DNA from: JBEKTY01 sp049515555
GTDB lineage: Bacteria > Planctomycetota > Planctomycetia > Pirellulales > Thermoguttaceae
Length of the DNA: 28,164 bases
Assembly (NCBI GenBank): GCA_049515555.1
Contig: JBEKTY010000103.1
Span: 1-28,164, forward strand
Direction of reading: 5' to 3'
In this document: piece after piece, positions 9,201 to 16,991 of the stretch
Layout: every line of letters begins with the position of its first letter
Numbering within the stretch: the first letter of the stretch is position 1
Position numbers and translations under genes: made by a program
The notes under the pieces: generated by a model
Databases searched by the model: none
What the model was told of the DNA's origin: nothing
What the model saw: the letters and a program-made list of their open reading frames with translations, nothing else

Positions 9201-10530
9201 CCGACGAAGGGGCGGCCGCCACCGCCTGCCGGTAGGCCGCCAGCGCACGCTCGGCGTCTCCGAGTTGTTCATAACTTGTCCCCAGGCAATAGAATGCCTG
9301 TTCCGCCAGCGCGGGGAAGGACTTCACGTCGGGATCGAGTTTGCCAAAGCCTTGGCTGGCCGCGAGCCAGCGCCCTTGCACGTATTGGATCTGCGCTTCC
9401 AGGAAGTCGGCGTAGACCTTGGGGAAATCCTTCTTGCGCAGCGATTCGACGGTTTTGCCCGCCTCGGCGATGTTGCCGGTGGCGATCAGCAGCCGGCCCA
9501 AGCGCCACAGCAAATCCGGCTGGCCGGTTGCCGTTACGCCGTTGCGCAGACACTGGATCGCCTGCTCCCTCTTGTCCGGCTGCTCCCCGGCCAAGATGAT
9601 CTCCGCCAGGATTACGTACATGCGGCTGTCCTTGGGGACCTTTTCGACGCCGCGCCGGGCGAATTTTCGCGCCCGCTCGGGCTGCTTCGCCGCCAGGCAG
9701 CTCATCGCGGCCAGGTGCAGGGCCTCCGGGTCGTCGGGCTTCAGTTTCAGGGCCTTCTCGGCGTCTTCCGTCGCGCCGTCGAACTGCCGCTTGCTGTACC
9801 GGCGATATCCGCGAAAGACGTACGCCTGCGTGTCCGCCGGGTTCGAGCCGACCATCCGATCCGTCCAGTAAGCCGCGGTTCTTTCCGCCCAGTCTTTATC
9901 CTCGCTCAGCGCCTGCCGCTGTTCCGGCGGGAAGCACGCCAACCAGTGTTCCTGGTCCTTGGCAAGATCCTCGCGATGTTCCGAGAGGATGCTCGCCAGT
10001 CGCACATAAGGCAGGACCCGCGTCGGCGCTCGCCCGATGGCCGATTCGAACGATCGGGCGGCAGCCACGTACTGCCCGGCGTGGGCCTGGCACTGTCCGC
10101 ACAGTTCCAGGAGTTCCGCATCGTCGGGCGCCTCCTTGAGCAAGTGCTCTTCCAAGTGCTCCCGGGCATCGCGGAAGCGGCCGATGGCCATCGCCACCGC
10201 GACCGTCCTGCGGCGGACGTCGCTCCGCTCGGGGTCTTGGCGCAACACCGTCTCGAACGTTTGGAATGCCTCCTGGTTCGCACCCAGGTCCGCCAGCATG
10301 AACCCCATCTCGGCCCGGGCGGCGTGGTCCTGCGGGGCCAGGGCCAGGTAGGTGGAATAGTGGTTCAACGCCTCGCCCGGCTTGCCCTCGGCCTGCGCGG
10401 CGCGTGCCTGGTCGAGGAAGAAGGTCGCGTGACGACGGGTCTGGATGTCGTGAACAAAATAGAACACCGTGCCGAGAACCGCGCTCCAGGCTACCAGCAG
10501 AAGGGCAAAGCGGAAATTGATTCTTGGCAC
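6205..10530 (-). CDS. Giant TPR-repeat membrane protein of the exosortase/EPS locus
   Basis: The product has 1441 residues. One N-terminal membrane helix (about 8-27, FALLLVAWSAVLGTVFYFV) is followed by roughly 1400 residues of tandem tetratricopeptide-like helices, with typical pieces such as GKPGEALNHYSTYLALAPQD, DDPEALHLAAMSCL and FPEAEAIYRELLRKDGKHVPALNNLAELLALSG. Start choice: GTG at 10530 has AGGAAGG about 5-6 nt upstream and gives the membrane helix a proper N-terminus; the next in-frame ATG would remove it. TPR superhelices bind proteins; large TPR proteins (PrsT type) accompany other PEP-CTERM/EPS loci, but those are usually shorter. The repeats probably face the periplasm or cytoplasm as a scaffold for the synthesis or sorting machinery; which side is not decided by the sequence. 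It lies downstream of the EPS cluster, separated by the VapC remnant. Confidence 0.85.
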   Translation of the reverse strand: MPRINFRFALLLVAWSAVLGTVFYFVHDIQTRRHATFFLDQARAAQAEGKPGEALNHYSTYLALAPQDHAARAEMGFMLADLGANQEAFQTFETVLRQDPERSDVRRRTVAVAMAIGRFRDAREHLEEHLLKEAPDDAELLELCGQCQAHAGQYVAAARSFESAIGRAPTRVLPYVRLASILSEHREDLAKDQEHWLACFPPEQRQALSEDKDWAERTAAYWTDRMVGSNPADTQAYVFRGYRRYSKRQFDGATEDAEKALKLKPDDPEALHLAAMSCLAAKQPERARKFARRGVEKVPKDSRMYVILAEIILAGEQPDKREQAIQCLRNGVTATGQPDLLWRLGRLLIATGNIAEAGKTVESLRKKDFPKVYADFLEAQIQYVQGRWLAASQGFGKLDPDVKSFPALAEQAFYCLGTSYEQLGDAERALAAYRQAVAAAPSSVPAREAVATSLQSLGRLDEALEEQRTLVKLKDAPLAAWAQLVRSCIRKNLRLAPAQRNWKEVEDVLEQAAQAAPKSALTPLLRAELLVAQDRGTEAEKLILAQRDKEPNEIVYWIALVDLALRDKQWDRAEQLLQEVEKKLGDRVPLRLARAYYLAQKAEKNAAAQLRPLAEKAKDFSPDDLAKLWRGLVGPSLLVEDFQQAAQLTQLLMAQAPNDLRVRMQLFEVAAQASDFPLMEKALGEVRRLEGSGPLWHYATAVRLSLPAKEGKDKERPDKASQATARQAVLEQALEHLAAARQSRPGWSRALMLEGVIYEELRQEGPALAKYLQAVEQGETSPEVVRRALQLLYRKGQYAAANTLLRRLEEQQVPFTTDLLRVQSSVLGRLQDFPGAVQAAQRVAAASQDYRDHLWLGQLQSILGRPSEAEKTLRHALSLDEQAPETWVALVRFLVRTEQKGPAAAALAQARVKIPAAQAPLALAECFEALGKPDEAGEQYAAALRQDPNDCRLVRRVALYHVGKGNLPEAARLFQRIAQGRLPATPEQVAEARGALARVMADEGGYPNLVAAVHLVEQNLAAAPASADDLRLKARLLAAHPGRHERQEAVQIFEKMVEDPASAVAEDYSRLAQLYLAGGDWTKARRQMVALLTGHGNQPRYVAAYVQALLDHNEFREAALWLDRLEQIAPDDPQAMQLRADVQFHAGKIDEVLATLVRFVEKAPAASRDRLARTLAAAAQLEVMGSRPGGTAGTPAAATVKENAELLYRKYVGQDPKQGLVLVDFLARQKRFDEALQLAEEAWKAAEPPRIAVSCEILLRQPGIKPSQVARLAGIVSAALEKNGRPAPLLLTMAQVQTEREKFPEAEAIYRELLRKDGKHVPALNNLAELLALSGRQLDEARTLIEQALALAGPEAILLDTRATVYMALGQTDRALVDLDEAVALAPRSTWCFHHALVCRKAGQAEEAARWLAKAQAMQLRPDMLNPLERPAYEELVRSQQ

Positions 10531-10579
10531 AGGGACCTTCCTCTTCTTCGAAAAACTCGGTGGACCAGGGCCCCCGGCG

Positions 10580-10810
10580 CCTCTGCTCGACCTTTACGGC
10601 TACGACGCGGTCTCGTGCCCGGAACACTACGGGCGGCTCCGGCATGAGTGGGAAGCGAAAGGGCAAACCATCGGCGCGATGGACATGCTGATCGCGGCCC
10701 ATGCGTTGGCCCTGAACGCCGCGCTGGTAACCAACAACGACGCCTACTTCTCTCGCGTCGCCGGGTTGAGAGTAGTCAACTGGTTGAAAGAGACGGCAGG
10801 CTCCGAGTAA
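10580..10810 (+). pseudogene. C-terminal fragment of a VapC-type PIN-domain toxin
   Basis: The frame ending at TAA 10808-10810 encodes a typical C-terminal half of a VapC ribonuclease: YGRLRHEWEAKGQTIGAMD, then LIAAHALALNAALVTNN and FSRVAGLRVVNW. The conserved Asp of IGAMDMLIAAHA and the TNN motif are present. The N-terminal half, with the first catalytic Asp and the following Glu, is missing: upstream sequence runs into the leader and start of the TPR gene on the other strand. No VapB antitoxin is nearby. I read it as a decayed toxin gene left between two minus-strand genes. Confidence 0.75.
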
Positions 10811-10877
10811 CAGCGCAAAAGGTGCTCCCCGAGTGGTGTGGTGGTCTTCCGCAACAAAAACGGGGAGATGGGCGAGT

Positions 10878-12422
10878 CTATGGCTCGCCAGCCGCCGCCA
10901 CACGGCGAGCTTTGCGCGGGTGGCGGCCCGGCAGCGGGCGGCGATCTCCCGCCGTGGCCAGGATGTCCTGTTCCGTCAGCTCCCGCAGACCGACTTCGAA
11001 CGGCTCCAGGATTTCCCAAATCAGTTCAATACTCGGGCAGCCGGAATCGCCGTCGTGCTGCCCGGCAATGGTCAGCGATCCCACTCCGTGGCCGGCAACC
11101 ATCAGCGGGAGTTTCAGTTCCCAGTGCTTCTCACGATCCTCTTCTGGAACAGGGCTTTCCCAGGTGGCGCTGTATTGCTCCTGCAGGGCGGGCATGTTCA
11201 CGTCCAGGTGGAGCTTGGTCAGCCCCAGCTTGTCGGCCGATTCAGTCAGGCTTTCCCAGAGCACGTCCCACTGACGGGAGCCCTGGAGCCGGGCGGTGGT
11301 CTCGCGAATCTGCGGCTGACTGCCGTTGGCCGGCCGCACCAGCGAAATCACGGTGTTCCGGACCCTGGCTGCCAGGAGCACAAACTCCCCCCTCCCGAAC
11401 AGGCCGGTGGCCACGAACATGGCCACCACTGCGGCCACAGCCACCACGGCAATCAAATCGCTCTTGGCATAGGTACTCGCCAGGGCGCCTGCACAGGTGA
11501 CCATGGAACATAGGGCCACGCACAAGAGGACCTTGTGCTTGCTGCCGAACCGCGCCAAGAGCCGATGGTGGATGTGCCCGCGATCCGTCTCGTAGATGCT
11601 CCGCCGGGCGAGTTTTCGCCGCAGGATGGCCACCGCCGAGTCGAGGATGGGGATCGTCAAAATGGCCAGCGGTGCGGCCAACAGGACGGTGCCGGGCCCC
11701 TTCAGCGTAGCGCGGATGGACAAACCGCCGACCACCAGGCCGATGAGCATGCTGCCGGCGTCTCCCAGGTAGATTTTCGCGGGCGCCAGGTTGAACGGCA
11801 GGAATCCCAGCAGGCTCCCGGCAAACACCAGGGCCGCGATGGCCACGGCTGCGTGGTTCGTTAAGACCGCCAGAACACAGATGCTCACGCTGAGGATGAT
11901 CCCCAGCACCGTCGCCAACCCATCCATGCCATCCAGGAGGTTGACCGCATTGATGGCCCCCACCAGCCAAAACAGCGTCAGCGGGATGGCCAAGGGCCCC
12001 AGATCAGCTTCCCAACCAAAGAGACCGATCTTGCGGATGAGGACTCCGCAGCCCATGAGAATCGAAGCCGCGACGATCTGTCCCAGGAGCTTTTGGCGCC
12101 CCCGAATCCCCACGCGATCGTCGATCAATCCCAGCACGACGATCCAGGCGCAGGCCAGAAAAGATCCCAGCAGATTCCACCACTGCTCGTTGATCTGCAT
12201 CCGCCAGGGATTGGGCGTAAACACCAGGCCGCCGAGCACCACGACGGTTGCCAGAAACACCGCGGCGCCACCTCCCAGCGCGATCGGGCGCGCGTGCAGT
12301 TTTCGGCGCTGATCCGGCCGATCGATGAGGCCCAACCGTGGCGCAATTCGCCAAATCAGCGCCGTCAGGGCCAGACTTGCCGCGCCCGCCGACACGAAAC
12401 TCGCAATTGCGGTAGGTATCAT
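10878..12422 (-). CDS. WecA/TagO-type undecaprenyl-phosphate sugar-1-phosphate transferase with C-terminal extension
   Basis: This is a polytopic glycosyltransferase-4-family enzyme of 514 residues. It would transfer a HexNAc-1-phosphate from its UDP donor to undecaprenyl phosphate, the first step of polymer assembly on the inner membrane. Family motifs are intact: GLIDRPDQRRKLHARP near 31-46, the DD pair at 101-102, NLLDGMDGL at 161-169, LGDAGS at 219-224, and DRGHIHHRL at 280-288. About ten hydrophobic segments end near 365. The remaining 150 or so residues are soluble, contain a beta-rich stretch (WELKLPLMVAGHGVGSLTIAG) and end in a basic tail; ordinary WecA proteins stop soon after the last helix. 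ATG at 12422 is the natural start. It lies 69 bp after exosortase 1 in the same direction, so co-transcription is likely. Donor sugar specificity cannot be read. Confidence 0.88.
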   Translation of the reverse strand: MIPTAIASFVSAGAASLALTALIWRIAPRLGLIDRPDQRRKLHARPIALGGGAAVFLATVVVLGGLVFTPNPWRMQINEQWWNLLGSFLACAWIVVLGLIDDRVGIRGRQKLLGQIVAASILMGCGVLIRKIGLFGWEADLGPLAIPLTLFWLVGAINAVNLLDGMDGLATVLGIILSVSICVLAVLTNHAAVAIAALVFAGSLLGFLPFNLAPAKIYLGDAGSMLIGLVVGGLSIRATLKGPGTVLLAAPLAILTIPILDSAVAILRRKLARRSIYETDRGHIHHRLLARFGSKHKVLLCVALCSMVTCAGALASTYAKSDLIAVVAVAAVVAMFVATGLFGRGEFVLLAARVRNTVISLVRPANGSQPQIRETTARLQGSRQWDVLWESLTESADKLGLTKLHLDVNMPALQEQYSATWESPVPEEDREKHWELKLPLMVAGHGVGSLTIAGQHDGDSGCPSIELIWEILEPFEVGLRELTEQDILATAGDRRPLPGRHPRKARRVAAAGEP

Positions 12423-12491
12423 GTTCGTTAGCTTTCCCTTGCCAAGGTTCCTGTTCGGTGCGCTATGGCTGCATTACGCGGTCGCATACAC

Positions 12492-13403
12492 CTAATCCGC
12501 CGTAGCGCTCGCCAGGCTGGGAGGAGGCAGAAAGAGTCTCTTGAGCAAGGCCAGCTCCAGCCACAGCAGGCCAACGGCCAGCGGCATCATGAACCATCCG
12601 GCCAGGTCGTGAAAGAACGCCGTCCCCAGCTTCGCGCTGACCATCTCCAGCATCACCACCGTCAGCACGATTCGGATCACATTGGCCAGCACCGCGACCG
12701 GAAAGGTGCCCAGCAAGACAATGGCCTTCTCAACCGGGCTAAGGCGCATCAGAAGGGCCGCGCCCACGGACACGGCTGCGAACAAGGGCATCATGCGCAG
12801 CCCGTTGCAGGCCTCCGCCACGCCGAGCTGGCCGTGCGCCAATACCAGGATATTGCCGTGAGCGGCTCCGGGGATCCCCAGGGTTTGAATGACATACAGG
12901 CTCATTACGGTGTTCAGTCGCTGCAATGGATGGCTGAAGCGCTCCGCAATGAATCCGGGCAGGGGGACCATGAAGACCAGCATCGCGATGGCCGGCCAGG
13001 CCCAGCGAATCGCGCCCCATCCGCCCAGCCACAGTACCAGGCCCGCCAGGCAAGCCACGAGCGACAGCGGTTCCAACAACTCGTAGTAGAAGTAGCTCGA
13101 GGCCCACCGCATTCCGGCACAAACAGCCAGCAGGGCCAGCCCCCAGCGGCTGCCAGCCCAGGTTGCGTCGAGGAGCATCCTCCGCCGCATCCACAACAGG
13201 AACAGGGCGAACGGCGGCACGAGAAAGCCGTGCAGATAATCCGGCTCGCTCCACCATCGCCCCACAACCGCCAGGATGGGTGAAGCGTACGACCATGCCA
13301 GGACAGCAGCCAGTGCGAACCAGCCGAGCCATGCGGCGGGGCGGTCGCGCATGCTGATCCCCGTGAACTTCGGGAGAGCAGAAGATGTATGGGAAGGCTT
13401 CAT
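12492..13403 (-). CDS. Exosortase (copy 1)
   Basis: A 303-residue polytopic membrane cysteine peptidase/transpeptidase of the exosortase/archaeosortase family, which cleaves PEP-CTERM tails. The three catalytic landmarks are visible: Cys199 in GVAEACNGLR, Arg244 in ANVIRI and His265 in FFHDLAGWFMMP. Family segments RWWSEPDYLHGFLVP, FMVPLPGF and SHPLQR are also present. About eight hydrophobic segments can be seen. There is no fused EpsI domain. The ATG at 13403 has a poor ribosome-binding site; an ATG 17 codons in (MRDRPAAW) has GGGGA 6 nt upstream and is a reasonable alternative. It is 46 bp downstream of the BY-kinase fusion. It is clearly a paralogue of the gene at 15968-16876. Confidence 0.92.
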   Translation of the reverse strand: MKPSHTSSALPKFTGISMRDRPAAWLGWFALAAVLAWSYASPILAVVGRWWSEPDYLHGFLVPPFALFLLWMRRRMLLDATWAGSRWGLALLAVCAGMRWASSYFYYELLEPLSLVACLAGLVLWLGGWGAIRWAWPAIAMLVFMVPLPGFIAERFSHPLQRLNTVMSLYVIQTLGIPGAAHGNILVLAHGQLGVAEACNGLRMMPLFAAVSVGAALLMRLSPVEKAIVLLGTFPVAVLANVIRIVLTVVMLEMVSAKLGTAFFHDLAGWFMMPLAVGLLWLELALLKRLFLPPPSLASATAD

Positions 13404-13449
13404 TATTTCTTAAGCGTCAGGGCCTCATGGCCGGTCAAGTCCGGTGACG

Positions 13450-15891
13450 TCAGGCCCCTGGGGCCTCCTCGACGCGGGTCTGCAAGACGTGATCCTGATC
13501 GTCATAAAAGATTTCCTCGTCGGACCCCGTCAATACCGCCACGAACCTTTGCACCCCGAACGATCCCAGGCGCTCGCAGGCGGCCAGGACTTTGGGGGCC
13601 TGACTTACGTCGCGCCGCACTGACAAGACCACCGCGTCCGCGTGCTGGGCGGCCAACAGCGCGTCGACCACCGGCAGGATGGGGCTGCCGTCGATGACGA
13701 CAAACGCATACTCGGCGCGGGCCTCGCCAAACAAGGCTCCCGTAGAGCCGTTGGCCAGCGTACCCAGCGAGTCCGGCAATGGGCCGCCCGCGGTCATGAT
13801 GAAAAGGTTTTCCGTGTCTGTGGGCCGCACGACCTGGGCCAAGCTGCTGTCGTGGCGGAGCACGTCGCTCAGCCCCGGCCCAAGCTGCATCCCGAAGACC
13901 TGATGAAGGGCGGGCCTGCGCAGATCGAAGTCCACCAATAATGTGCGTTCACCCGTTCGGGCGAGCCGGGTGGCCAGTTGCGTCGCCAGCGTTGTCTTGC
14001 CTTCGCCGCGGGTGGCGCTGGAAACCAGGACCACGCGGGCGCCCCCAGAGGTCTTTCGCAGAAACAGCCGGGCCGCGATCCCGTCCACGGCGTGGTCCAT
14101 GCACATCTGCCACCGCCGGTGCCGCTTGGTCCCCGTCGCGGCGCGCCCCCGGATCTGGGCCGGCAGTTGGGGAAGCGTGCCGACCACAGTCAATCCGAGC
14201 CCGTGCGAGACATCGCCCAGCGAATTGATGCGCCGCTTGCGAACGTCCCACCACAGCACCAGGCAGCCGGGCGCAAAGAAACCCAGGAGCCCGGCAAAGG
14301 CGGTGCTTTGGACTTGCGACGAATGGTCGGCCTTACTGGGCGCCTGGGCGCGCTGGAAGAGCGTAATCCGCGGCGTCGATCGGAGTTCGACCTTCAGTTT
14401 CGCCCGTTCGTCCGCGATCGGGGTGAGGACTTTCTCCAGGTACTGGAGTTCGGCCCGCATCATCTCCACGTCGATGGAAGAGTTGCCAAAACGCTCCGCC
14501 TGTTTTCGCTGTCCGTCCAGGTCCTTCACCGCCTGCTGCTCCTGTTCCGACAAAACGGCGACTCGGGTCTGCAGTTGTGCCAGCTCGGCGGCAAGGTTCC
14601 TGTAGGTGGTCTTCGTGAGCCTTGCCGCCAGTTCCTGCCGGCGGGCCGCCAGTTTTTCCTCGGTCGCCTTCCGCGCCCGCAGGTAGTCCGCAGCCGAAGA
14701 TTCGGCCAGCTTGCCCTTGGCCCGCGACTGAATATCGATCAGCCGGTGCGTAAGCTCGTCCAACTCCCCCTGGAGCTTTATCGCCATCGGATCGATGGCC
14801 GCCACAGTGTCCACTTCATCCGCAGATATGGCCCTGCCCGCGGTCGTCGTTTCCGCACCTTTCTCCCCGGCGACCTTCTGCCCCGCGTCTTTCTCCCCCG
14901 CAACCTGTTCCGGAACGCTTTTTTCCCCGGCGGCTTTTTCCCCTGGGGCCTTCGTGGCCGCCGCCTGATCGCCCGTAACCGTCGCCTTATCCGTCATCGC
15001 TTTGAGTTGGGCTTGCTTCATCTTCAGTTCGCTGCTGGCCCGCTGCAATTCTGTGCGTAGCCGTACGGATTCAGTGCGAGCCTCGGCATACTGCTGGAGT
15101 GCAATCTGCTGCTTGAGGGCCAGCGCCCCCGTATCGCCGGTTCCCAACTGTTCCGCCAACTGCTTCAGGTCCGTGCGCTTGGTCCGCATTTCCGTCTCTT
15201 TTTCGGTGTACAGACGATCGAGGTCGTCGAGTCGCTTCTTTCGCCCGTTGCGTTCGACATCCACGACCTCGCTCATATAAGCGTCTACCACCGCACTCAC
15301 CAACCCAGCCACCTCGTCCGGGTTCTTGCCGCTGAGACTCACCTTCAGAATCTCGGCATTGCCCGGGAATTCCGCGCGGAGCGATTTCGCCAGCCAGCGG
15401 ACAGGATCGTCCTCGCGTTTGACGCTTTCGAATCCTGCCACATCCGGCTTGCGCAAGGCGGCGATCAACACGACGTCGCTGCTGAGCAACTGCTGCTGGG
15501 TGCCCTTGTAGATCTCGAAACTGCTGCGGGCCGTCTGGTCTGCCGTGTCAAACACGAATTTCTGCTCGTTGGCCGAAATCTGCAGCAAGGAGACCGCCGT
15601 GTACTGCGAGGTCGCCGAGAACCACACCGCCGGAACCGCCACCGCCGCCGCGAGCAGTCCCAAGCTGAGGGCCACGGGCCAGCGCCGCCGCAAGGCATGG
15701 AGGTAGTTCGACAAGCCGCCGCCAGAGCCTTGCGCACTGCTGTCCGTGGCTGCGGGGTCCCCCTGCTCAATCCCCAACTGCGCGGGCCTCGCACGCGTTT
15801 CCAAGGCCGCCGGCGCAGGCCCCAATCCACCCCCTTGCGCGGGGTCGCAGTTTCTCGTCTCTCCCGGCCCGGCGCCATGCTGGAAACTCAT
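13450..15891 (-). CDS. Wzz/BY-kinase fusion, polysaccharide co-polymerase and tyrosine autokinase
   Basis: An 813-residue protein combining a Wzz chain-length domain and a bacterial tyrosine-kinase-type ATPase. After a Gly/Pro/Gln-rich 60-residue head come membrane helix 1 (about 72-92), a long periplasmic coiled-coil region (about 210-500), membrane helix 2 (about 530-548) and a cytoplasmic kinase domain. The kinase has Walker A SSATRGEGKTT (Lys632), Walker A' LLVDFDLRRP (651-660) and Walker B VVIDGSP (731-737). The periplasmic part contains a low-complexity run of AGEK-like units at about 315-347. The C-terminus has just one tyrosine (Tyr796) and lacks the usual tyrosine cluster. It would set polymer length and gate export with the Wza-like protein at 25006-26166. 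It lies between the two exosortase genes, 76 and 46 bp from them. Confidence 0.9.
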   Translation of the reverse strand: MSFQHGAGPGETRNCDPAQGGGLGPAPAALETRARPAQLGIEQGDPAATDSSAQGSGGGLSNYLHALRRRWPVALSLGLLAAAVAVPAVWFSATSQYTAVSLLQISANEQKFVFDTADQTARSSFEIYKGTQQQLLSSDVVLIAALRKPDVAGFESVKREDDPVRWLAKSLRAEFPGNAEILKVSLSGKNPDEVAGLVSAVVDAYMSEVVDVERNGRKKRLDDLDRLYTEKETEMRTKRTDLKQLAEQLGTGDTGALALKQQIALQQYAEARTESVRLRTELQRASSELKMKQAQLKAMTDKATVTGDQAAATKAPGEKAAGEKSVPEQVAGEKDAGQKVAGEKGAETTTAGRAISADEVDTVAAIDPMAIKLQGELDELTHRLIDIQSRAKGKLAESSAADYLRARKATEEKLAARRQELAARLTKTTYRNLAAELAQLQTRVAVLSEQEQQAVKDLDGQRKQAERFGNSSIDVEMMRAELQYLEKVLTPIADERAKLKVELRSTPRITLFQRAQAPSKADHSSQVQSTAFAGLLGFFAPGCLVLWWDVRKRRINSLGDVSHGLGLTVVGTLPQLPAQIRGRAATGTKRHRRWQMCMDHAVDGIAARLFLRKTSGGARVVLVSSATRGEGKTTLATQLATRLARTGERTLLVDFDLRRPALHQVFGMQLGPGLSDVLRHDSSLAQVVRPTDTENLFIMTAGGPLPDSLGTLANGSTGALFGEARAEYAFVVIDGSPILPVVDALLAAQHADAVVLSVRRDVSQAPKVLAACERLGSFGVQRFVAVLTGSDEEIFYDDQDHVLQTRVEEAPGA

Positions 15892-15967
15892 GTCTTAGAT
15901 GCTCCGGCAGAAGTAGCAGTGCATAAAGCGCAGAAACAACGTGTGCCCGTCAGCCATCCCACGAAGC

Positions 15968-16876
15968 TCAAGCGGCCCCCTGTGAGCGAGTCGTGCCAAC
16001 AAACGGCTCGTCAACCGCAACCGAAACAAAAACCCGCTTGAGTATGGCGAGCTCCATCCACAGCAGTACAACGGCAAGCGGCATCATGAACCAGGCAGCC
16101 AAATCGTGATAAATGCTCGTCGCCAGCTCGTGGCGCGCCATTTCATGCAGCAATGCCGTGGCGGTAATCCGCACGACGTTCGCGATCAAGGCAATCGGCG
16201 CGGCACTCAAAACGATGATCGCCTTTTCCAGGAGACTGCGGCGCATGACAAGCGCCATAGCCACGCAAATGACGATGAACAACATCATATTCCGCAGCCC
16301 GCTGCAGGCCTCGGCAACGCCGATCTGTCCCTCGGACAGCGAGATGATATTGCCCTCGGCAACGGCGGGAATGCCCAAGGTCTGAATGACGTACGTGCTG
16401 GCGGTCGTCGCCATCCGCTGCAGGGGATGGCTCATTAGAGTGGCGAGGAAGCCCGGCAGCGGCACCATGAAGGCCAGCAGCGCGGCCGCGGGCCAGGCCC
16501 ACCGCAACACCTGCCAGCCTCCCAGGAAGAGTGCCAGGCCTGCAAGGCAAGGAACCAGCGAGGCCGGGTCAAGGAGTTCATAGTAGTAGTACGCCGAAGC
16601 AAACCGCATCAAGGCGGCGATGGCCAGCAAGGCAAGCCCCCACGCACTACCCGTGGACAGGGCACCCGGGAGCAAACCGCGTCGGAACCACAAGAGGAAC
16701 CCGGCAAACGCCGGCACAAGGAACCCATAAAGATAGTCCGGGTCAGTCCACCAGCGTTGGACGAGGCCGGCCATCGCGGACCAGTAGCAGTAAACCGCTA
16801 CCAGGGCCAGCAGAACCCAACTCGCCAGCGCCGCAGGACGCATATCGAAGACCCTTGTGTTTTCGGCCTTGTTCAT
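15968..16876 (-). CDS. Exosortase (copy 2)
   Basis: A 302-residue polytopic protein with all exosortase hallmarks: Cys191 in GVAEACSGLR, Arg236 in ANVVRIT and His257 in YHDLAAWFMMP, with RWWTDPDYLYGFLVP, FMVPLPGF, SHPLQR and YVIQTLGIP in the same order as copy 1. The two copies align end to end with almost no gaps in the membrane core; they differ most at the N-terminus, in residues near the catalytic Cys (CSGLRNM here, CNGLRMM in copy 1), and in a longer C-terminal tail here. ATG at 16876 is the start. It is the second gene of the minus-strand cluster, 115 bp after the regulator and 76 bp before the BY-kinase fusion. Confidence 0.92.
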   Translation of the reverse strand: MNKAENTRVFDMRPAALASWVLLALVAVYCYWSAMAGLVQRWWTDPDYLYGFLVPAFAGFLLWFRRGLLPGALSTGSAWGLALLAIAALMRFASAYYYYELLDPASLVPCLAGLALFLGGWQVLRWAWPAAALLAFMVPLPGFLATLMSHPLQRMATTASTYVIQTLGIPAVAEGNIISLSEGQIGVAEACSGLRNMMLFIVICVAMALVMRRSLLEKAIIVLSAAPIALIANVVRITATALLHEMARHELATSIYHDLAAWFMMPLAVVLLWMELAILKRVFVSVAVDEPFVGTTRSQGAA

Positions 16877-16991
16877 CGCGTCAACACCTTGACAAAGTGG
16901 GAGTACCTATGGCCGAACACGTCGGTCGTATCGGAGCGAGCGGACAGGCGGCATCGCGCTGCGGGTCCTGGCTCCCGGGTTTGCGTGTCGT

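Noticed and set aside
8797..10647. A 616-codon open frame on the plus strand, opposite the TPR gene
   Set aside because: Its product is rich in Arg, His, Gln and Gly with no domain, as expected for the antisense of a GC-rich gene. The minus-strand frame has clear TPR repeats and a good start.
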